Shown one piece after another: positions 57,671 through 64,000 of a DNA stretch of 64,000 nucleotides. The position numbers and the translations under genes were made by a program. The DNA is from Rhodospirillales bacterium. GTDB taxonomy: Bacteria; Pseudomonadota; Alphaproteobacteria; Rhodospirillales; Casp-alpha2. How positions within the stretch are numbered: the stretch's first letter is position 1; every line of letters starts with the position of its first letter. Where the stretch lies: assembly GCA_017644185.1 (NCBI GenBank), contig JAEPMA010000012.1, positions 1-64,000 of the forward strand, given 5' to 3'. The notes under the pieces were generated by a model. It was not told the origin of the DNA. It searched no databases and saw only the letters and a program-made list of their open reading frames with translations.

Positions 57671-58575
57671 GCGGCATCGGCGCCCTTATACGCCAGCGCG
57701 ACCTTCGATGCCGGCGCGCGGTGGATGGCCGCCGAAATAAAGCGGCTGGCCGCGAGCAGCTTGTCCATGTCGATCCCGGTCTCGATGCCGAGGCCGTTCA
57801 GCATGTAGACCACGTCTTCGGTTGCGACGTTGCCGCTGGCGCCCTTCGCGTACGGACAGCCGCCAAGCCCCGCAACGGCGGTGTCGATCACGGCGACGCC
57901 CATCTGCATGACCGCAAGAAGATTGGCCAGCGCCTGCCCATAGGTGTCGTGGAAGTGCGCGCCCAGTCTCTCGACCTTTATATCTTTTGCGACGGCTTCG
58001 ATCATTGCCTGGGCCTTGGCGGGCGTCCCGGTTCCGATCGTGTCGCCGAGCGAGATTTCGTAACACCCCATCCTGTCCAGTTCGCGCGCCACATAGGCGA
58101 CCGCGTCGGGCGCGACGTCGCCTTCGTAGGGGCAGCCGAGCACGCACGAGATATAGCCCCTGACCTTCATCCCATCGTTAATCGCCGCTTCGGCAACGGG
58201 ACGGAACCGCTCCAGGCTTTCCGATATCGAGCAATTGATATTTTTCTGCGAGAACGCCTCGGTCGCCGCGCCGAAGATCGCGATCTCCTCAACGTTGGCG
58301 GCTTTCGCGGCTTCGTAGCCTTTCAGATTCGGGACCAGCACCGGATAGCTCACCCCCGGCTTGCGCTTGATCCCCGCCATGACATCGGCCGTGTCGGCCA
58401 TCTGCGGGACCCATTTGGGCGAAACGAACGCCCCCGCCTCGACAACCGGGATGCCGGCGTCGGTCAGTCTGTCGACGAGTTCGATCTTGGTCGCGAGGGG
58501 GACCGTCTCCGGGTGGTTTTGCAGGCCGTCCCGGGGGCCGACATCAACGATCTTGACGTATTCGGGCAGGTTCAT
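57667..58575 (-). CDS. mvaB: Hydroxymethylglutaryl-CoA lyase
   Basis: A 302-residue enzyme that splits HMG-CoA into acetoacetate and acetyl-CoA, the last step of leucine breakdown. DVGPRDGLQNHPETVPLATK, the substrate motif region GAFVSPKWVPQM, and the signature VAGLGGCPYAKGASGNVATED with the catalytic Cys are present. The start MNLPEYVKIV (58575) is preferred over an upstream ATG. Confidence 0.96.
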   Translation of the reverse strand: MNLPEYVKIVDVGPRDGLQNHPETVPLATKIELVDRLTDAGIPVVEAGAFVSPKWVPQMADTADVMAGIKRKPGVSYPVLVPNLKGYEAAKAANVEEIAIFGAATEAFSQKNINCSISESLERFRPVAEAAINDGMKVRGYISCVLGCPYEGDVAPDAVAYVARELDRMGCYEISLGDTIGTGTPAKAQAMIEAVAKDIKVERLGAHFHDTYGQALANLLAVMQMGVAVIDTAVAGLGGCPYAKGASGNVATEDVVYMLNGLGIETGIDMDKLLAASRFISAAIHRAPASKVALAYKGADAA

Positions 58576-58591
58576 ATCAAGTCCTACAATC

Positions 58592-60592
58592 TCAAGCCGG
58601 TTCGAAAATGACAAGGGGCACCCCGTCCTCGACCTGCTCGCCGGCCTTGCAGCGAAGTTCGGTGACGGTGCCGTCGGCGGGCGCGGCGATGGTGTGTTCC
58701 ATCTTCATCGCCTCGAGCACGAGCAGAGATTCACCCCGCTTCACCTTGGCGCCCGCCTTCACATGCACGTGCGTCACCTTGCCCGGCATCGGCGCCGTCA
58801 GATCGCCCCCGGAATCGACCTCGTCGGCCGATACGTCGGCGGGATCGAACAACAGGAACACACACCGTCCGTCGTCGTGAAAAACCGTCAACCGGTCGCC
58901 CGTGTGCGCGACATCGACGTTCATCCGCACCCCGTCGATGATGACACCGCCGTCATCTAAAACCTGACCGGCGACGCGTTCTTCGCCGACGATCAGGTCG
59001 TAGCAATGACCTGCGCGCGCCTTGGCCGTCACCAGTAACGGCTCGTCGTCGATGATGTCGCGTAAGAAGACATCCTGATGACCCCGGTCGATGAGGCGCC
59101 ACCCATCCGTCCTGAACCACGGCGAGTGCGGATCGCCGGAACGTGCCGCCCGCGCCTGCGCGGCGACACCGCGTTCGTTGATCACCGCCAGGGCGGCGAT
59201 GGCGAGCGAAGTCTCGTCGGCCGGTGTCACCCGCCGCCAGCCGAGCGACGGCGGCTTCATTCTGTCTAGCCACCCCGTGTCGACCTTCGCCTTGACGAAT
59301 GTCTCGTCAGAAGAAACGCCCAACAGGAAATCCAGGTTGGTCTCGATCCCGGCGATGTGGGTTTTCGAGAGAGCAGCCTGGAGCTTGGAAAGCGCGTCGT
59401 CGCGGTCCGCCCCATGCACGATGATCTTCGCGATCATCGGATCGTAGTGGACGGAGACGCTGTCGCCCTCCTCGATCCCGGTGTCGATCCGGACACCCGG
59501 GGTATCGGCGAACTTGAGATGCGAGAGCGTACCTGTCTGCGGGAGATAGCCCTTGTCCGGGTCTTCGGCATACAAGCGCGCCTCGAACGCATGCCCCGAA
59601 ATCGAAAGATCGTCTTGTTTGACGGGCAACTCCCCACCGGAAGCGACCAAAAGCTGCCAGCGGACCAGGTCCTGGCCGGTGATGGCTTCGGTGACGGGGT
59701 GCTCCACCTGAAGCCGCGTGTTCATCTCGATGAAATAGAAGTCCCTCCCCGACAAAAGGAATTCGACCGTGCCGGCGCCGACGTAATCGACCGCGCGGGC
59801 CGCGTTCACCGCCGCCTCGCCCATCGCTTGTCTGAGCTTCTCGGTCATGCCGGGTGCGGGGGCTTCCTCGATCACTTTCTGGTGGCGGCGCTGTAACGAG
59901 CAATCGCGCTCGAACAGGTGCACGTAGTTGCCGTGCGTATCGCCGAACACCTGCACCTCGACGTGGCGCGCCTTCGCGAGATACTTCTCGATCATCAGCT
60001 TGGGATCGCCGAACGACGACTGCGCCTCGCGCTTCGCCCCTTCGATGGCGTCTTTGAGATCGGCTTTCTTGCGCACCACGCGCATCCCTTTCCCGCCGCC
60101 CCCGGCGCTTGCTTTCACCAGCACCGGGAAGCCGATGTCCTCGGCCACTGTCGAAAGGGTTTTCGTGTCCTGCTTCGAGCCGTGATAGCCGGGCACAAGC
60201 GGGACGCCCGCCTTCTCCATCAGCGATTTCGACGCCGACTTCGAGCCCATCGCGCGGATCGCATCGGCGGGCGGGCCGACAAAGATCAGTCCGGCATCCT
60301 CGATTGCGTCCGCGAAGCCAGCGTTCTCGGACAGGAACCCATACCCCGGATGGATTGCGTCCGCGCCCGTCGAGAGCGCGGCGGCGATCACGTTCTCCAC
60401 TTTCAGATAGCTCTCGGAAGCGGCGCCCGGCCCGAGCCGGACCGCTTCATCCGCCAATCGCACATGGCGGGCGTCTTGATCGGCATCGGAATAGACCGCG
60501 ACCGTTTTGATTCCCATCTCGCGCGCCGTCGCCATCACGCGGCACGCGATCTCGCCTCGGTTGGCGATAAGTAGTTTCCGAATAGCGGCCAC
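58592..60592 (-). CDS. mccA: Methylcrotonyl-CoA carboxylase, biotin-containing alpha subunit
   Basis: A 666-residue protein. Biotin carboxylase domain (RKLLIANRGEIACRVM; KASAGGGGKGMRVV; EMNTRLQVEHPVTE), a BT-like linker and a C-terminal biotinyl domain with VLEAMKMEHTI, where the Lys is biotinylated. It carboxylates 3-methylcrotonyl-CoA together with the beta subunit. The likely start is GTG at 60592, just after the hydratase stop with GAAGGA upstream; a longer frame from 60610 is possible. Could in principle serve another acyl-CoA, but the neighbours fix leucine degradation. Confidence 0.94.
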   Translation of the reverse strand: MAAIRKLLIANRGEIACRVMATAREMGIKTVAVYSDADQDARHVRLADEAVRLGPGAASESYLKVENVIAAALSTGADAIHPGYGFLSENAGFADAIEDAGLIFVGPPADAIRAMGSKSASKSLMEKAGVPLVPGYHGSKQDTKTLSTVAEDIGFPVLVKASAGGGGKGMRVVRKKADLKDAIEGAKREAQSSFGDPKLMIEKYLAKARHVEVQVFGDTHGNYVHLFERDCSLQRRHQKVIEEAPAPGMTEKLRQAMGEAAVNAARAVDYVGAGTVEFLLSGRDFYFIEMNTRLQVEHPVTEAITGQDLVRWQLLVASGGELPVKQDDLSISGHAFEARLYAEDPDKGYLPQTGTLSHLKFADTPGVRIDTGIEEGDSVSVHYDPMIAKIIVHGADRDDALSKLQAALSKTHIAGIETNLDFLLGVSSDETFVKAKVDTGWLDRMKPPSLGWRRVTPADETSLAIAALAVINERGVAAQARAARSGDPHSPWFRTDGWRLIDRGHQDVFLRDIIDDEPLLVTAKARAGHCYDLIVGEERVAGQVLDDGGVIIDGVRMNVDVAHTGDRLTVFHDDGRCVFLLFDPADVSADEVDSGGDLTAPMPGKVTHVHVKAGAKVKRGESLLVLEAMKMEHTIAAPADGTVTELRCKAGEQVEDGVPLVIFEPA

Positions 60593-60594
60593 GT

Positions 60595-61395
60595 TCAATC
60601 CTTCACCCACTTGGGTTTGCGTTTCTCGAGAAAGGCCGCAAGACCCTCCTGCCCCTCGTCTGTCGCACGCACGCGGGCGATATGACCGGCGGTATCGCGC
60701 ACGACCTTTTCATCCTGGGTCGCCGAGTTGGTGATGTACGAAACCAGGTTCTTGACCTCGGAAAGCGCCTTCGGCCCGCCCTTGAGCAGCGCATCGACGA
60801 TCTCGTTGCGCTTATCCATCAACTGATCGGCGGGCACGACTTCGTGCACAAGGCCCAGTTCCCGCGCCCGCTCGGCCGAGAACTTCTCCGCCGTCAGCAT
60901 GTAGCGGGTCGCCTGGCGCTCACCCATGGCTTCGATGACGTAAGGGCCGATCACCGCCGGGATCAGACCGAGCCGGACTTCTGAAAGACAGAAATGAGCA
61001 TTTTCCGATGCGATGGCGATATCGCAGCACGCCACCAGGCCGACACCGCCCCCGTAAGCTGGTCCCTGCACCAATGCCACCGTGGGTTGGCGCATTCTGA
61101 AAAGCACCGCCATCAGCTTGCCGAGGTTCTTGGCGTCTTCCAGGTTTTCGGCGCGGTCGTATTCCGCCATCCGCTTCATCCAGTTCAGATCCGCACCGGC
61201 GGAAAAGCTCTTACCCTCCGCCGCCAAAACGACAACGCGTACCGTCGGATCGTTCTCCAACCCCTGCAGTTCACGCCGGAGCCGGTCGATCAGTTCGTCG
61301 TCGAAGGCGTTGTGCACGTCCGGCCGGCGCATCGTGATCGTCGCCACGCCGCGTCCGGAAATTTCTGTGATCAGGGGGGCAGTCGTCTTGGCCAT
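60595..61395 (-). CDS. liuC: Methylglutaconyl-CoA hydratase (enoyl-CoA hydratase family)
   Basis: A 266-residue crotonase-fold enzyme. The oxyanion hole regions are KSFSAGADLNWMKRMAEY and VQGPAYGGGVGLVACCDIAI. The position between the carboxylase subunits implies hydration of 3-methylglutaconyl-CoA. The C terminus EGLAAFLEKRKPKW is the family tail. Confidence 0.9.
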   Translation of the reverse strand: MAKTTAPLITEISGRGVATITMRRPDVHNAFDDELIDRLRRELQGLENDPTVRVVVLAAEGKSFSAGADLNWMKRMAEYDRAENLEDAKNLGKLMAVLFRMRQPTVALVQGPAYGGGVGLVACCDIAIASENAHFCLSEVRLGLIPAVIGPYVIEAMGERQATRYMLTAEKFSAERARELGLVHEVVPADQLMDKRNEIVDALLKGGPKALSEVKNLVSYITNSATQDEKVVRDTAGHIARVRATDEGQEGLAAFLEKRKPKWVKD

Positions 61396-61409
61396 TTCCT
61401 ACTTCCTCA

Positions 61410-63017
61410 TTACATCCGGAACACGCCGAACGTGGTTTTTTCGATGGGCGCATTCAGCGCCGCCGACAGCCCCAGTCCCAGGACTGTCCTGGTATCCGAT
61501 GGATCGATGATGCCGTCGTCCCAAAGCCGGGCGCTGGCATAATATGGGTGACCCTGATGCTCGTACTGCGTCAGGATCGGATCCATGAATTCCTTTTTGT
61601 CTTTCTTGGACCACTTCTTGCCGCGCGCTTTCATGCCGTCTTCGCGAACCGTCGCCAGCACGTTGGCCGCCTGCTCGCCGCCCATGACGGAGATCCGCGC
61701 ATTCGGCCACAACCACATGAACCGGGGCGAATACGCGCGCCCACACATGGAATAATTGCCCGCCCCGAAACTCCCGCCGATCACGACCGTGAACTTCGGC
61801 ACGTTGGCGCAGGCAACGGCGGTGACCATCTTGGCGCCGTCCTTGGCGATACCGCCTTGTTCGTATTTCTTGCCGACCATGAAGCCCGAGATGTTTTGAA
61901 GGAAGACCAGCGGAATGCCCCGCTGCGCGCACAACTCGATAAAGTGCGCGCCCTTCAGCGCGCTCTCGGAAAACAGAATACCGTTGTTGGCGACGATCCC
62001 GACCGGGTAGCCGTGGATGCGCGCAAAACCGGTCACCAGCGACTCACCGTACAGCTTCTTGAATTCGTCGAATTCCGAACCGTCGACGATGCGGGCGATC
62101 ACCTCGCGTACGTCGAACGGCTTCCTGAGATCGACCGGCGCGATCCCGGCCAGTTCGGACGGATCGTAAAGCGGATCAACCGGATTTCGGATTTCGATGT
62201 TCGGCTTCTTGACCCGGTTCAGATTGCGGATCGCCTGACGCGCGAGTTGAAGGGCGTGAAGGTCATCGCGTGCGATGTGATCGGTGACGCCCGAGATTTT
62301 CGAGTGCACCTGCGCGCCGCCCAAATCTTCCGCCGATACTTCTTCCCCCGTCGCTGCCTTCACCAAAGGCGGCCCGCCCAGAAAGATCGTCCCCTGTCCG
62401 TCGACAATGATGCTCTCGTCGCACATGGCGGGTACGTAAGCACCCCCCGCCGTGCACGACCCCATGACCACGGCAATTTGCGGGATACCCGCCGCCGACA
62501 TGTTCGCTTGATTGAAGAAGATCCGCCCGAAATGTTCCTTGTCCGGAAACACTTCGTCCTGGCGCGGCAGGAACGCGCCCCCGCTATCGACCAGATAGAT
62601 ACACGGCAGGTTGTTTTCCCGCGCCACTTCCTGCGCCCTGAGATGCTTCTTCACCGTCAGCGGATAGTACGTGCCCCCCTTCACCGTCGCGTCGTTGGCG
62701 ACGATCATGCATTCGACACCCTCGACCGGGCCGATCCCGGTGATGATCCCGGCGGCGGGTACGTCGTCTTCGTAAACCCCATAAGCGGCGAACTGCGAGA
62801 GTTCGAGAAACGGCGCACCTGGATCTATCAGATTGCGGATCCGCTCACGCACCGGCAATTTGCCACGGGCTTCGTGTTTGTCACGCGCCGTCTTGCCGCC
62901 GCCTTCCTTGATCCGGGCGAGTTTTTCCGCGAGATCATCAAGCAGGCCTTCGACCGCCGTCGTGTTCTCAAGGAACGTCTTACCTTTGGTGTCGATGCTG
63001 GAACGAATCACGCTCAT
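61410..63017 (-). CDS. mccB: Methylcrotonyl-CoA carboxylase, carboxyltransferase beta subunit
   Basis: A 535-residue carboxyltransferase. [20 protein letters not shown] at residue about 40, [59 protein letters not shown] and [20 protein letters not shown] are all specific to MCC-type beta subunits. First or second in the catabolic operon, followed by liuC, mccA, mvaB and DUF1489. Confidence 0.96.
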   Translation of the reverse strand: MSVIRSSIDTKGKTFLENTTAVEGLLDDLAEKLARIKEGGGKTARDKHEARGKLPVRERIRNLIDPGAPFLELSQFAAYGVYEDDVPAAGIITGIGPVEGVECMIVANDATVKGGTYYPLTVKKHLRAQEVARENNLPCIYLVDSGGAFLPRQDEVFPDKEHFGRIFFNQANMSAAGIPQIAVVMGSCTAGGAYVPAMCDESIIVDGQGTIFLGGPPLVKAATGEEVSAEDLGGAQVHSKISGVTDHIARDDLHALQLARQAIRNLNRVKKPNIEIRNPVDPLYDPSELAGIAPVDLRKPFDVREVIARIVDGSEFDEFKKLYGESLVTGFARIHGYPVGIVANNGILFSESALKGAHFIELCAQRGIPLVFLQNISGFMVGKKYEQGGIAKDGAKMVTAVACANVPKFTVVIGGSFGAGNYSMCGRAYSPRFMWLWPNARISVMGGEQAANVLATVREDGMKARGKKWSKKDKKEFMDPILTQYEHQGHPYYASARLWDDGIIDPSDTRTVLGLGLSAALNAPIEKTTFGVFRM

Positions 63018-63030
63018 TGATATCTACCGA

Positions 63031-63441
63031 TCAATCTTTCTTGGGCCGTTCGCCGACCGGACCGCCGGCTTCTTTCCAGGCTTTGAAGCCTTCGGCGAAC
63101 TGCTTGACGTTTTCCATACCCATATCCTTGAGCGTCTTCGCCGTTAATGCCGAACGCCACGCAGCAGCGCAGTAAAGAACGTAAGTCTTGTTGTCGTCGC
63201 CTAGGTCTTCCTTGAAGTACGGGCTGTCCGGATCGAACCAGAACTCGGCCATACCCCGCGGCACGTGGTAGGCCCCGGGGATCATGCCGTCCCTTTCCAA
63301 CTCGCGCACATCACGTACATCGACGAACATCAGCTTGTCCGAACCATGCTGCGCGATTGCATCTTCCAATGAAATCGTCTCGATGGCGGCTTCCGCCTCC
63401 GCGACCAGATCCTTGATACCCTTCTTGAATTTCTTCGTCAT
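63031..63441 (-). CDS. Rhodanese-like domain protein
   Basis: A 136-residue single rhodanese domain (FVDVRDVRELERDGMIPGAY, then VLYCAAAWRSALTAKTLKDM with the active Cys; the loop CAAAWRS is the expected six residues). It ends EAGGPVGERPKKD. A shifted upstream ATG is listed at 63534 but GAGGGAAG before 63441 makes the shorter start certain. It lies 13 bases from mccB; it may supply or shuttle sulfur, the role in this operon being unclear. Confidence 0.92.
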   Translation of the reverse strand: MTKKFKKGIKDLVAEAEAAIETISLEDAIAQHGSDKLMFVDVRDVRELERDGMIPGAYHVPRGMAEFWFDPDSPYFKEDLGDDNKTYVLYCAAAWRSALTAKTLKDMGMENVKQFAEGFKAWKEAGGPVGERPKKD

Positions 63442-63463
63442 GAGACTTCCCTCTCTTTGTTTT

Positions 63464-64000
63464 TTACCAACCGCCGGACTTGAGCCAGCGTTTGACCATC
63501 CATAATCTGTCGGCACCCCAGAACCCCTCACCATCGACGATGATGAACGGCGAGCCGAACACCCCTTTGTCGATGGCGGCCTGGGTCTCGTCTTTCAGGC
63601 GTTGTTTGACGCCTTCGTCGTCGATTGCCGCGAGAACTTCCTCTTCCGAGAAACCCTGCTTCGATGCAATGGCGGCAACCGCTTCTTTCGATGAGATATC
63701 TTTTCCCTCTCCAAAATACGTGGTGAAGCAATCCCATGCGAAAGATTTCGCCTTGTCTTTGTCCTGGTCCTCGATCCAGTAGTACGCCCGCGCTGCGGCA
63801 ACCGTTGCGATCGGAAACGGATCAGGCATTGTCCATTTCAAGTCCTGGAATCGGGCCAGACGCGCCCAATCGCTTTTAACGTAGTCACCCTTGATCGGCA
63901 CCTTGACCGGCGGCACTGCCCCCGTCTCCTTCAACGCCGCTCCCAGCAGCATCGGTTTCCACATGACATCGCGCTCGAACCCGCCAGCCAGCCGGTCGAT
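63464..64000 (-). CDS. 2-hydroxychromene-2-carboxylate isomerase/DsbA family protein, 5' end cut
   Basis: The last 179 residues of a thioredoxin-fold protein of the HCCA isomerase/GST-kappa type: VMWKPMLLGAALKETGAVPP, then VKSDWARLARFQDLKWTMPDPFP and the family end FGSPFIIVDGEGFWGADRLW. The frame is open to the edge at 64000, so the gene starts outside the window and 63964 is an internal ATG. A glutathione-linked isomerase or oxidoreductase; the substrate is not known. Confidence 0.9.
   Translation of the reverse strand: MDRLAGGFERDVMWKPMLLGAALKETGAVPPVKVPIKGDYVKSDWARLARFQDLKWTMPDPFPIATVAAARAYYWIEDQDKDKAKSFAWDCFTTYFGEGKDISSKEAVAAIASKQGFSEEEVLAAIDDEGVKQRLKDETQAAIDKGVFGSPFIIVDGEGFWGADRLWMVKRWLKSGGW

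Noticed and set aside
61548-63020. 490-codon + strand frame across mccB
   Set aside because: It is a shadow of the carboxyltransferase, whose motifs are unmistakable.

Overview
The window is a chromosomal segment of a GC-rich alphaproteobacterium, most likely from the Rhodospirillales or a relative. The evidence is gene order and gene content: a gyrA/ssb/uvrA neighbourhood, and a long run from a phytoene-synthase-like gene through Mth938-domain, secF, secD, yajC, DUF815 ATPase, nlpD, pcm, surE, serS, tatCBA, scpBA, nagZ, SPOR and dgt to erpA and xth. TrmFO (rather than TrmA-type chemistry), a DUF1489 protein and a PAS_5 protein also fit. No rRNA, tRNA, CRISPR array, transposase or prophage was seen.

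Layout. 1-1645: 5' part of gyrA, apparently with a TTG start. 1795-5515: self-regulated TetR operon (operator palindrome, tetR, membrane-fusion lipoprotein, ABC ATPase, ABC-2 permease), followed by an MFS transporter, then ssb, a small gene and a receiver-domain regulator preceded by a CRP-like palindrome. 9084-13889: uvrA, a coiled-coil micro-ORF, a PycTM (Pycsar effector)-like membrane protein, a hotdog thioesterase and a small lipoprotein. 14224-19269: acyl-CoA metabolism (family III CoA-transferase; two-subunit CoA-transferase), a DUF2189 membrane protein and a metallo-beta-lactamase-fold hydrolase. 19449-25347: a secreted protein, a tandem pair of paralogous unknown proteins, a pentapeptide-repeat protein, trmFO and a PAS protein. 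25627-29079: a giant secreted ankyrin/proline-rich protein.

29244-50927 is the conserved housekeeping block: two homologues of mitochondrial complex I assembly factors (NDUFAF6-like and NDUFAF3-like), SecDF-YajC, the Tat translocase, ScpAB condensin partners, cell-wall genes (NlpD-like, NagZ, SPOR), isoaspartate repair, SurE, SerRS, dGTPase, ErpA and exonuclease III. An argS gene, which I expect between SPOR and dgt in relatives, is absent.

51164-56178 is accessory: two periplasmic proteins, a divergent MerR regulator/cation-transporter pair, and an atypical short-chain dehydrogenase sandwiched between the transporter gene and a second, truncated copy of its 3' end. 56666-64000 holds an Hpt phosphotransfer protein and a leucine/isovalerate catabolic operon (methylcrotonyl-CoA carboxylase subunits, methylglutaconyl-CoA hydratase, HMG-CoA lyase) with DUF1489, rhodanese and a DsbA-like isomerase cut by the window edge.

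Nearly every intergenic gap carries one or both of two dispersed palindromic repeat families: family A, about 100 bp, bounded by CCCCTCACC and GGTGAGGGG; and family B, built on CCTGAACTTGATTCAGG or on CCCGGG-type arms ending GGGATGACG.
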